Positions 27,310 to 36,244 of a stretch of DNA of 64,000 nucleotides are shown one piece after another. Positions within the stretch are counted from its first letter, which is position 1, and each line of letters opens with the position of its first letter. Below the pieces are notes generated by a model. The model was not told the origin of the DNA. It saw nothing but the letters and a program-made list of their open reading frames with translations, and did not search any database. A program made the translations under genes and the position numbers. Source of the stretch: UBA4416 sp035439445 (lineage in GTDB: Bacteria; Bacteroidota; Bacteroidia; B-17B0; Aurantibacillaceae); contig DAORKG010000017.1 in assembly GCA_035439445.1 (NCBI GenBank), forward strand, positions 1-64,000, written 5' to 3'.

Positions 27310-27819
27310 ATGGAAACAATTGAAATAGGATATATTGGCAAAACACATGGATTAAAAGGTCATGTTATTTTAAGATTGAATGAGGATATACAAATTGATG
27401 ATGAGGCAATTAAATCTGTTTTTTTAGATATTAATGGGTCTCAGGTTCCTTATTTTATTGAAGAATGTCGCCCAAATAACATTGGCTATATTATTAAGTT
27501 AGAAACCATAGATAATGTTGATACTTCTAAAAAACTAATCGGTAAAAAAGCCTTTACCCTACCCGACTTTTTAATTGAAGATGAAGATTCATTAAAAGAA
27601 TTTATTGGCTATAGCATCATTGATACCAAATATGGTAACATCGGAATCATATCTGAAATAGATGAAAAAACAGACAATGTCATTGCAAAAGTAATTCATC
27701 CATCCGGTGTTGAAATCATATTACCTTTTAATGATGATTTTGTTGTTGAAATAGATGACGACTTAAAAACCATTGAATTTAATTCACCTGAAGGATTAAT
27801 TGAAATGTACATAAATTGA
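27310..27819 (+). CDS. rimM: Ribosome maturation factor RimM
   Basis: 169 residues. N-terminal IGYIGKTHGLKGHVILR is the RimM signature; the C-terminal half (LKEFIGYSIIDTKYGNIG ... ILPFNDDFVVEID) is a PRC-barrel. Binds S19 and aids 30S head maturation. Usually found next to rpsP or trmD; here rpsP is not adjacent. Confidence 0.93.
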   Translation: METIEIGYIGKTHGLKGHVILRLNEDIQIDDEAIKSVFLDINGSQVPYFIEECRPNNIGYIIKLETIDNVDTSKKLIGKKAFTLPDFLIEDEDSLKEFIGYSIIDTKYGNIGIISEIDEKTDNVIAKVIHPSGVEIILPFNDDFVVEIDDDLKTIEFNSPEGLIEMYIN

Positions 27820-27899
27820 ATATTTCTTATAAAAACTTCCTTTCACGAACTAATAATTACATTTCACAAAGTTATTTTAGGAAAAAATCAAAAAATGAT

Positions 27900-27928
27900 T
27901 ATTTTTGATTACTATATCATTCAACTAT
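27900..27928 (+). promoter_or_regulatory. -7 element and shared 5' UTR motif of T9SS gene 1
   Basis: TATTTTTG (27900-27907, TAnnTTTG) followed by TATATCATTCAACTAT (27913-27928). The 16-mer recurs exactly before the next T9SS gene (30673-30688) and would lie at the 5' end of both mRNAs. Confidence 0.5.
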
Positions 27929-27940
27929 AATTCAATTAAC

Positions 27941-30610
27941 ATGAAAAGAATTTACTTTTTATTCTGCATTCTATTTTTAAAAAGCACTATAGCCCAAGAA
28001 GTACTGGTTGACCATTGGCTTGGAGTTCAAACATATACACCATCGAGTTTCACTAGAGACTATAATGTTTCAACTATTGTTAACAACAAAATTATTACAG
28101 TGGTTGACACCCTGCCTAATGGACCTTACAATCTATCCGGACTCTATACGTACGACATTAACAACCGTGCAACTGGCAATATCAACTTTACTCTAGCTCC
28201 GGGCGATAGAGGAATTAAATGCGCTACTAATTACAAAACATCTACACCGGGTTTAGAGTATGGTATATTTGGCTGTTACTCTACGGTTAATGCCGGAGAA
28301 AGCTATCCTGTTGTTTACACTTACAATAGCCAAAGTGGTTTAGTTACTGCCGATTCAATTCAAGAAGGAACTCAAAATTTATACGATGGAGGTATACAAA
28401 AAATCATTATGTACAGCCCATCTACAAATAATGATACCATGCGAGTATTCTGTATATACAATAGTGGACTAAGTATATTTTCCAAACAAATAAACCAACC
28501 TACTTTTTCACTTTCAGGCTCAGTTCCTGTAAATATTGATTTTATAAATGCTTGTTACGTTTTCAACAATACACTTTATATTGGTGGGATGTATATGGAC
28601 CAACCATGTTTACTGGAAAGTATTGATGGAAGATCTTTTACTCCCGTTGCGGGATTTAATGGAGGTTCCTTTCCTCAATACAGTTGCATAAATAATATCA
28701 TTTCATATAACAATCAATTATATTATAGCATTAATCTTTCTGGCAATGACTTCTATATTTACCGTTACAGTGCACCAAGTCACATTTTAGTTCAATCTTC
28801 AGGTGGTTTTGAATCAGCAAAGTCAATGGCTGTTTATAAGAATCGACTATTTATATCTACTTCAAAAAGTGCCATGAGCTTCCTAGCAAATATATACGTA
28901 TTGGATGGCCCGGGTAATGTTGACACCTCAGCCAATCAGTTTGGTTACGAAGATGTTGATGGTAATTATATGGAATTGATTACTAATGGGGATAGTCTGT
29001 TTTTTATTGGAAATAAAGGAACTTTTCAAGCATCAAAAAACTCTTCTCAAGGTTCTGCAAGTACTTTAATGTTGTTAAACAAATATATAAATATTGCCAA
29101 ATTAAATGCCCCGATTGCTTCATTTAACTATAATAATAACAATATTTGTTTGAACTCAACTGAAACTTTTTCTAGCACAAGTCAGTATACGGATTCTTTG
29201 CATTGGCTATTAGACGGTTCTTATTATTCTTCTAGTCCTGGACCATCAGCATGGATGAATATAAATTTTCCAACTATTGGAAATCATAATGTTGGATTGG
29301 TAGCTTTTGGAGGTAACTTAACAGATACAACAACTCTATCAGTAAATGTATATGACATCAATGTTTCCATTGCGGCAACCAGAACGTTGGTTTGTTACAC
29401 TAGTACAGTTAGTGGCACATCTGTATTAACTTCAACTGTAAATGGCGGAATAGGAGCTATAACATACGATTGGAAGCAAATATACCCTCCAATTGTGAGC
29501 GTAGGAAGTGGAAGCTCTTACACCTTCAATCCTACTTCGTGGGGCACTCCTTATGGCTTCTTCTTAGTTGCAACTGATATTCACGGTTGTTCAGTAACTA
29601 GTAATACAATTTCTATTTCTTCCAACCCTTTAAGAGACGTAGAATTTTATGCTCTAAGCGGAAGTTCACCAACTTTCACGCCGGTATCAGGAAATGTAGT
29701 GTTATACAAATACGAATCAACATTAGGTAAATTTGACTCTATTTCATATTTGCCAACAAATGGTATCGGATATAACTTTTTCCCAACGTTAGATGAAGGA
29801 GAATATATTCTACAGGCAATTCCGTCTGCTTCATCTCTTCAAATTTCTTATTATGGTAATAATGCAACTATGTGGAAAGATGCAATTCCATTTACTCATA
29901 CATGCATAAATTCAAGAATAGATACAATTAATGTAATCCCTTTAACAAGTATTGGGGGCGGTCCTTGTGAATTGCGAGGAACAATTTACGAAGATGTTGG
30001 ATTTGTTCCTAAATCTCCTAATGATGGATTTAAGCCTTTAGTACCAGGCACCCCAATAGGAGGTATTGTTGTTAAAGGAGGAAAAAATCCTGGAGGTCAA
30101 ATGTTTAGTCAGACTATCACAACCGATTCAAATAGTCCAACACCAGGAGAATATGTATTCTCAAATCTTCCTTATGGTGACTATTTTATTTTGGTTGATA
30201 TTCCTGGCTTGGACACCAATGGAACTTATCATGTTACACTTTCTGCAAGTACTCCTAGTGTAACAAATTTGAATTTTTATGTTGATTCAATTTATATTAA
30301 TCCTGTAGGGAGTGTCACATCAGTATTATCACAGGAAAGCAATTTATTTGAAAACAAAATCGTGTTATTTCCCAATCCAGCAAAAGAAATGGTATTTTTA
30401 GAATATCAATTAATGGAAGAAGCAGCTATTAAAATTGAGTTATATGATATTGTTGGTAGAAAAACAAAAACGGTACTTAACGAAACAAAACAAACTAAAA
30501 ATAAATACAAACACACTATCAGTTTAGACGAACTAAACTCAGGTGTTTATTTTCTAAAAGTTAAGATTAATGAAGGTGAAACTATTATTAAATTTATTAT
30601 AACTAATTGA
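27941..30610 (+). CDS. T9SS cargo protein with shared C-terminal module (gene 1 of 3)
   Basis: 889 residues. ATG at 27941 gives the signal peptide MKRIYFLFCILFLKSTIAQ; a frame-compatible upstream ATG at 27905 would bury it. Residues 20-390 look like a WD/kelch-type propeller region (tracking of values such as LYIGGMYMDQPCLLES). Next come PKD/Ig-like domains (about 395-560), then the module shared with the next two genes (about 580-790: VVLYKYESTLGKFDS ... GGIVVKGGKNPGGQMF ... YFILVDIPGLDTNGTYH) and a T9SS sorting domain (NKIVLFPNPAKEMVFLEYQL ... SGVYFLKVKI). Expected on the cell surface or in the medium; adhesin-like or structural. Exact role unknown. Confidence 0.88.
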   Translation: MKRIYFLFCILFLKSTIAQEVLVDHWLGVQTYTPSSFTRDYNVSTIVNNKIITVVDTLPNGPYNLSGLYTYDINNRATGNINFTLAPGDRGIKCATNYKTSTPGLEYGIFGCYSTVNAGESYPVVYTYNSQSGLVTADSIQEGTQNLYDGGIQKIIMYSPSTNNDTMRVFCIYNSGLSIFSKQINQPTFSLSGSVPVNIDFINACYVFNNTLYIGGMYMDQPCLLESIDGRSFTPVAGFNGGSFPQYSCINNIISYNNQLYYSINLSGNDFYIYRYSAPSHILVQSSGGFESAKSMAVYKNRLFISTSKSAMSFLANIYVLDGPGNVDTSANQFGYEDVDGNYMELITNGDSLFFIGNKGTFQASKNSSQGSASTLMLLNKYINIAKLNAPIASFNYNNNNICLNSTETFSSTSQYTDSLHWLLDGSYYSSSPGPSAWMNINFPTIGNHNVGLVAFGGNLTDTTTLSVNVYDINVSIAATRTLVCYTSTVSGTSVLTSTVNGGIGAITYDWKQIYPPIVSVGSGSSYTFNPTSWGTPYGFFLVATDIHGCSVTSNTISISSNPLRDVEFYALSGSSPTFTPVSGNVVLYKYESTLGKFDSISYLPTNGIGYNFFPTLDEGEYILQAIPSASSLQISYYGNNATMWKDAIPFTHTCINSRIDTINVIPLTSIGGGPCELRGTIYEDVGFVPKSPNDGFKPLVPGTPIGGIVVKGGKNPGGQMFSQTITTDSNSPTPGEYVFSNLPYGDYFILVDIPGLDTNGTYHVTLSASTPSVTNLNFYVDSIYINPVGSVTSVLSQESNLFENKIVLFPNPAKEMVFLEYQLMEEAAIKIELYDIVGRKTKTVLNETKQTKNKYKHTISLDELNSGVYFLKVKINEGETIIKFIITN

Positions 30611-30627
30611 TTTTTAACAATTAATCT

Positions 30628-30657
30628 AAAGCCAGCTAATGCATTAGTTGGCTTTTT
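30628..30657 (+). terminator. Terminator after T9SS gene 1
   Basis: Stem GCCAGCTAAT / ATTAGTTGGC (one G-U) with 2-nt loop, then T7, within A3 flanks. Confidence 0.9.
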
Positions 30658-30662
30658 TTATT

Positions 30663-30688
30663 TATATTTGAATATATCATTCAACTAT
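30663..30688 (+). promoter_or_regulatory. -7 element and shared 5' UTR motif of T9SS gene 2
   Basis: TATATTTG (30663-30670) followed 2 nt later by TATATCATTCAACTAT (30673-30688), identical to the element before gene 1. The ATG follows at 30694. Confidence 0.5.
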
Positions 30689-30693
30689 TTTTC

Positions 30694-33600
30694 ATGAAAC
30701 AGCTTTTACGTATAGCATTTTTTGCTACAGGTCTTATTTTTTCAAATAATATTATTAACGCCCAATGCTCTCTTGATCAAGTAGGTGCGCCAAATTATTC
30801 AACAACTTGTATTTTGTCAGATATGGCTGTATCGCCAAATAGTAATTTACTATATACTATTTCATATAATACAAGTGTAGGAGGAAAATTTTTCTTACAC
30901 TCCGCAACAACTACAAGTAGCTGGACACCTGTCGCTTCTTTATCGGGTTCAACCTCGATTAAACCTGTAATAAACGTTAGCAAAACAGGAAAGGTTTATA
31001 TTGCAATTAAGGATGACAATGCTGGACAAGTAGGAAAAGTATTTTACGAATCAGCCGGTTCATTTGTGCAGTTAGGTACAGCTTTCTCCGGTAGTAATAA
31101 AGTTTCTGACTTATCAATGGCATTCAATTCATTAGGAGAAGAATTTGTTGCTTATACTGATGTTACAAACGGTAACAAAGCCACTGTTAAAAAATGGAAT
31201 GGTTCTGCATGGGTGGCTGTTGGAACAGGAACAGTGTCTGCAGGTGCAGCCTATTATAATTCTTTAATTATAGATAAGACAGATTCTCCGGTCTTAGCAT
31301 TCGAAGATATGAGTGCGGGTAATAAGGCTAATGTTATGAAGTTTAATGGATCTTCATGGAATTCATTAACTACTTTGGGTACAAATCCTACTAATACGAA
31401 ATTAAAACTAGGCCAAAATGGAGACTATTACATAGGCTATACAGAATCAACTGGTAATGTTGTAGTACAAAAATATTCAGGTTCATGGGCTCCATTAGGT
31501 TCTCCTGTAAGTGCAATGAGTTTTACAGCTAACACTTTTGACTTAGATTTAGACCCTAACGATACACCATATTTCATATCTCAAAACAATACATCTTATT
31601 ACCCCGTAGCCTATAAATATACCGGCGTACCAACTTGGTCAAACGTCATTGGCGGAAATATTAGTATTGTTACTTCATTAAATTTAAATGTTGGAATTGA
31701 TAAAACGGGAACCCCGTACTTTTTCTATGTTGATCAACCAGGCAACAATGGATTAAATGTAAAAACAATCACAAGTCCAATTTCTATTTCATCACAACCA
31801 CTTTCAGCAACCAAATGTAATGGTCAATCAGGTTCGTTTAGTGTTGGTACAGTTGGAGGAGTACCAACAAGTTATCAATGGCAAACTTTAAGTGCAGGTA
31901 CATTTACAAACTCATCTTCACCATATACTAATGCAACTACCAGTTCACTTTCTTTTACTGCAAATACAAGTATGAATTTAGACCAATTGCGATGTGTAGT
32001 TAACGTTGGTTGTAAAAATATTATTTCAAATACCCCAACATTAACAGTTAGCTCACCTAGTATAGCTGCAAGTTTTACAAACCCAACCTGTTTTAACACG
32101 AATGATGGAGCGATTACAACTACCATAACCGGAGGGATTGCTCCATATTCATATTCTTGGAATACAGGTGCTACTACATCGAGCATAACTTCTTTATATT
32201 CAAACTCATATACTTTGACAGTATTTGACAACGCAAGTTGTTCAACCTCCTCAGCTATTACATTAACATCACCACCATCAATAAGCATATCTTTTTCTGG
32301 GAATATGAACATTTGTAATGGAAGTAGTACTACACTCACTATTTCAACTACAGGTGGCACACCAGGCTATACATATAACTGGACTCCAGGTGCAAGTTTA
32401 AGCTCAACTACTTCATCAGTTGTTATTGCAACACCTGGATCAAGCCAAACATATAATGTTTCAGTAACTGATGCCTTAGGTTGTGTTGCAACTGATACAG
32501 TTATGGTAAATGTAAATTCAACTCCTTCTTTAACACTGTCGGCAAGTTCACCTTCAATTTGTTCAGGTAATGCAAGTAATTTGACTGCAAGCGGAGCAGA
32601 CACATACTTTTGGATGCCAGGTAGCATGACTGTTGCATCTCCAGTGGTTAGCCCAACCACTACCACAATTTATACAGTAACAGGAACCAATACATTAACC
32701 AGTTGTTCATCAACCAATACAATCACGGTAACGGTTAATCCTTTACCAACGGTTAGTGCGGGACCAACAAGAACTTTAACTTGTGCAAATACCACCACAA
32801 CTCTTGCTGGCTCTTCAATAGGCGGCATTACATATAGCTGGACTGGACCAGGAATTGTTTCCGGTTCTACCACATTAAACCCAACTATCAATGCTGCCGG
32901 AAATTATGACTTAACCGTTACATCAGCGCAAGGGTGTGTAGCTGGACCTTCTCCCGTTACTGTGTTTCAAGATATTACTCCTCCATCTCCAACCGCAAGT
33001 TCAGGTGGCGTTTTAACTTGTGCAACAACAACAATTGCATTAACTGGAGGTCCTGCTACTGGTGTCACATATCAGTGGAGTGGTCCCGCAATTAGTGGAG
33101 GTACAACATCACAAAATGCTATTGCTACTGCTGCCGGTGTTTATACTTTATTGGTTACAAATTCTTCTAATGGCTGTACTAATACAGCTACAACAAGTGT
33201 ATCTCAAAACACCATAGCTCCATCTCCAACAGCAGCAACTTCAGGCACATTAACATGTAGCACACTAACTGTTTCCTTAAGTGGTAATCCTAGCACAGGT
33301 GTTTCTTATTTATGGACAGGCCCAGGTGTGACAGGTTCTCCAACTACACAAAATACAACTGCTAATGCTGCAGGAACCTATACACTTAAAGTAACCAGTT
33401 CAATAAACGGATGTACAAATACAGCTGTAACAGCAGTTATTCAAAATACAACAGCTCCAACAATATCATCATCAGTAACAAACACTTTAACCTGTATTAA
33501 CAATACTGTTAATGCAATCGCAACAACCACTGCTAGCCCCGTAACTTACAACTGGACAGGAACTGGAATTATTTCAGGAGCTACAACAGGTACAATAACA

Positions 33601-36039
33601 ACAAATACATCTGGTGTAAAAAATTACACTGTAACAAACACTGTTAACGGATGTTCTACTTCAGGCACGGTTAGTGTTTCACAAAATACAACAACTCCAA
33701 ACCCAACTGCCAGTAATTCTGGTACTTTAACGTGTAATATTACAACCGTTAATTTAACAGGCACCGGTGGAGGAACATATTTATGGTCTGGACCAGGTAT
33801 TGTTTCAGGAGGAACAACAGCAAATCCGATTATTAATTTACCCGGATGCTATAATCTAACCGTAACTTCAGCTAACGGATGTTCTGCTACAGCAACATCG
33901 TGTGTAACTCAAAACACAATCTCGCCATCTGTAACAGGAAGCGTAAGCGGCACTTTAACTTGTTCAAATACAACTGCTAATGTAAGTGCAAATACAATCG
34001 CTTCTCCCGTATCTTACAACTGGACAGGTGCAGGTATAATAGCAGGTGCAGGAACCGGAACTATTACTGTAAACAATCCGGGCATCAAAAACTACACTGT
34101 TACAAACACCTCTAATGGATGTTTAATAACAGGAACTTTAAGTGTATTGCAAAATACAACATCTCCTATTGGATTAACAGCAGGCTCGAGTCAAACAATA
34201 ACATGTTTTAGTCCTTCCGTTACATTAAATGGCAATATTTCAGCACCAGGAAATGCGCTATTCAATTGGAGCGGAGGAGCCGTATGTGGTTCCCCAACAA
34301 ATTCAGTAACATCAGCCTGTGCGCCTGGCACATACACCTTAACAGCAACTGATCCTCTTAATGGATGTATTGCGTCGTCAACCGTTCAGGTATTTGCTAA
34401 TGCAGGTGTTCCAACAATCTCATCAAGTTCAAACGGTACACTAACATGTGTTAACATTAACGTAAACGCCATCGCAAATACAACTGTTTCTACTGTTAAC
34501 TATTTATGGACGGGACCTGGTATCATTTCAGGAGCAAATAGTGCTACAGCTACAGTTAACCAACCTGGTAATTACTCAGTTACTGTAACCAACACGATTA
34601 GCGGTTGCTCTGCAAATTCATCAGTAATTATTACTCAAGATATAGTTGCTCCTACCCTAACTATCTCTATTTCTCCTGCAACTATATGTGCAGGGAATTC
34701 AAGTACATTATCAGCTACCGGAAGTTCTAATGTAAATTACAATTGGTTACCCGGATCTTTAAATGGTGCCATTCAAACCATCTCTCCTATTTCATCTACA
34801 CAATATACTGCAACTGCCACAAACACTATTAATGGTTGTGTTACATCAGAAACAGTAGCATTGGTTGTAAACCCGTTACCGAACCTATCCATCTCAGGAA
34901 ATACTTCTATTTGCAAAGGTTCATCAACTTCATTATTTGTTACAGGAGCTACTAGTTACACATGGGATTCCGGAGCAAATACATCAAGCATTAGTATTTC
35001 TCCAACTGTTACAACTTCATATTCTGTTTCAGGAGAAGATGCAAATGGATGTGTTGGTTCTTCTTTTACCTCAGTAAATATTGTAACATCCAAAAACATT
35101 TCAGGTATTATTACAAGTACGGCAGGAACAACAACAGGAGATGTGACATTATATAAATATACAACTGGTTTAAGTATGTGGGATTCAGTAACAACAGTTC
35201 CTTTTTCGACATCTTATTCATTTAGTAACATAGATAGCGCTTTATATGTTGTAAGAGCAGTTCCAAGCGCTACAAACATTCAAGTTACATACGGAGATAG
35301 CGCCATTACATGGCAAAACGCAACTGTTATTAACCATGGATGCGCTAATAATTCAACCCAAAACATTAAACTCATTGCTTTAGCAAATTTCACAATGGGT
35401 CCTGGAGTTTTATCTGGTACGATAACAGAGGCACAAGGATTTGGCCATAGAACGAGCAGTGAATTTAAACCACTAGTGCCAGGAACCCCTATTGGCGGGA
35501 TTGTAGTTAAAGGAGGTAAAAACCCTGGAGGACAAATGTTTGTTCAAACATTAACGGACGCGAGTGGTCAATACACATTAACCGGATTACCATTAAATAC
35601 AGGAAGTGAAAGTTATTTTGTCTTCGTAGATATCCCAGGATTAGACACAAATGGAACATACCATATTGTAATTTCTTCGGGAAATACACAATACTCTGGA
35701 TTAAATTTCACGGTTGATTCGGTATATATAAACCCTACTGGCAGTTTAACAACTATAAATACCGATGATTTGTTGCTAGAAAATAGTGTTTTTGTGTACC
35801 CAAATCCATCTAAAGATGTAATCTCCATAAAGTACGAGTTAACTAATTCAGCTGATGTATCAATTGATTTATTAAATATAATGGGAGAAAAAATTCAAGA
35901 AATTTTAACTACAGAACATCAGGTAAATGATAAATATAATTACTCTATTAATTTAAAAGATTACAGTTGTGGTATTTACTTTTTGAAATTTACAGTAAAC
36001 AACAGTGAGAATTACATTAAAGTAATTAAAACTCAATAA
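30694..36039 (+). CDS. Giant T9SS adhesin-like protein with eight Cys-pair Ig-like repeats (gene 2 of 3)
   Basis: 1781 residues. Signal peptide (about 1-24), a propeller-like N-terminal region (30-370: KKWNGSAWVAVGTGT, MKFNGSSWNSLTTLG), Ig-like domains, an SprB repeat (NPTCFNTNDGAITTTITGG), PKD-like domains, then eight tandem repeats of about 77 residues (32769-34668), each with an LTC or ITC and a later GC. The shared module (about 1465-1690, GGIVVKGGKNPGGQMF) and a T9SS sorting domain (VFVYPNPSKDVISIKYEL ... CGIYFLKFTV) end the protein. Very Thr/Ser/Asn/Gly-rich. Probably a long surface filament or adhesin. Repeats can be a source of recombination or misassembly. Confidence 0.9.
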   Translation: MKQLLRIAFFATGLIFSNNIINAQCSLDQVGAPNYSTTCILSDMAVSPNSNLLYTISYNTSVGGKFFLHSATTTSSWTPVASLSGSTSIKPVINVSKTGKVYIAIKDDNAGQVGKVFYESAGSFVQLGTAFSGSNKVSDLSMAFNSLGEEFVAYTDVTNGNKATVKKWNGSAWVAVGTGTVSAGAAYYNSLIIDKTDSPVLAFEDMSAGNKANVMKFNGSSWNSLTTLGTNPTNTKLKLGQNGDYYIGYTESTGNVVVQKYSGSWAPLGSPVSAMSFTANTFDLDLDPNDTPYFISQNNTSYYPVAYKYTGVPTWSNVIGGNISIVTSLNLNVGIDKTGTPYFFYVDQPGNNGLNVKTITSPISISSQPLSATKCNGQSGSFSVGTVGGVPTSYQWQTLSAGTFTNSSSPYTNATTSSLSFTANTSMNLDQLRCVVNVGCKNIISNTPTLTVSSPSIAASFTNPTCFNTNDGAITTTITGGIAPYSYSWNTGATTSSITSLYSNSYTLTVFDNASCSTSSAITLTSPPSISISFSGNMNICNGSSTTLTISTTGGTPGYTYNWTPGASLSSTTSSVVIATPGSSQTYNVSVTDALGCVATDTVMVNVNSTPSLTLSASSPSICSGNASNLTASGADTYFWMPGSMTVASPVVSPTTTTIYTVTGTNTLTSCSSTNTITVTVNPLPTVSAGPTRTLTCANTTTTLAGSSIGGITYSWTGPGIVSGSTTLNPTINAAGNYDLTVTSAQGCVAGPSPVTVFQDITPPSPTASSGGVLTCATTTIALTGGPATGVTYQWSGPAISGGTTSQNAIATAAGVYTLLVTNSSNGCTNTATTSVSQNTIAPSPTAATSGTLTCSTLTVSLSGNPSTGVSYLWTGPGVTGSPTTQNTTANAAGTYTLKVTSSINGCTNTAVTAVIQNTTAPTISSSVTNTLTCINNTVNAIATTTASPVTYNWTGTGIISGATTGTITTNTSGVKNYTVTNTVNGCSTSGTVSVSQNTTTPNPTASNSGTLTCNITTVNLTGTGGGTYLWSGPGIVSGGTTANPIINLPGCYNLTVTSANGCSATATSCVTQNTISPSVTGSVSGTLTCSNTTANVSANTIASPVSYNWTGAGIIAGAGTGTITVNNPGIKNYTVTNTSNGCLITGTLSVLQNTTSPIGLTAGSSQTITCFSPSVTLNGNISAPGNALFNWSGGAVCGSPTNSVTSACAPGTYTLTATDPLNGCIASSTVQVFANAGVPTISSSSNGTLTCVNINVNAIANTTVSTVNYLWTGPGIISGANSATATVNQPGNYSVTVTNTISGCSANSSVIITQDIVAPTLTISISPATICAGNSSTLSATGSSNVNYNWLPGSLNGAIQTISPISSTQYTATATNTINGCVTSETVALVVNPLPNLSISGNTSICKGSSTSLFVTGATSYTWDSGANTSSISISPTVTTSYSVSGEDANGCVGSSFTSVNIVTSKNISGIITSTAGTTTGDVTLYKYTTGLSMWDSVTTVPFSTSYSFSNIDSALYVVRAVPSATNIQVTYGDSAITWQNATVINHGCANNSTQNIKLIALANFTMGPGVLSGTITEAQGFGHRTSSEFKPLVPGTPIGGIVVKGGKNPGGQMFVQTLTDASGQYTLTGLPLNTGSESYFVFVDIPGLDTNGTYHIVISSGNTQYSGLNFTVDSVYINPTGSLTTINTDDLLLENSVFVYPNPSKDVISIKYELTNSADVSIDLLNIMGEKIQEILTTEHQVNDKYNYSINLKDYSCGIYFLKFTVNNSENYIKVIKTQ
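32769..34668 (+). repeat. Eight tandem 77-residue Ig-like repeats (coding)
   Basis: Units start with (S/N)GTLTC-like sequence, then Y.WTGPGI.SG, G.Y..TVT, NGC and QNTTAP. Each has two cysteines, probably one disulfide per repeat. Unit length varies 73-79 residues and identity is only moderate, so the array is old. Confidence 0.85.
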
Positions 36040-36060
36040 AAATCTATAAATAAATCTAAC

Positions 36061-36092
36061 AAAAAGCTCCTGATATTATACAGGGGTTTTTT
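36061..36092 (+). terminator. Terminator after T9SS gene 2
   Basis: Stem AAAAAGCTCCTG / CAGGGGTTTTTT (with G-U pairs), 8-nt loop, T-run. Confidence 0.8.
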
Positions 36093-36244
36093 ATTTTATT
36101 GAGATTCTTAAAAATGATTTTTGCCAATTAATCGACTAAAAAAATTAGATTATCGATGAATTATATTCATAAATCGTTTATAAAAAAACTATATAGAATA
36201 AAAAAATTACATATTTTTACTAGTCTAATTATTTAAAACACAAG

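Noticed and set aside
31875..32891. Three long minus-strand open frames (31875-32360, 32367-32666, 32670-32891)
   Set aside because: They lie antisense to the repetitive Thr/Ser/Val-rich T9SS gene; the valine-rich products have no signal, motif or spacing of genes. Composition artefact.
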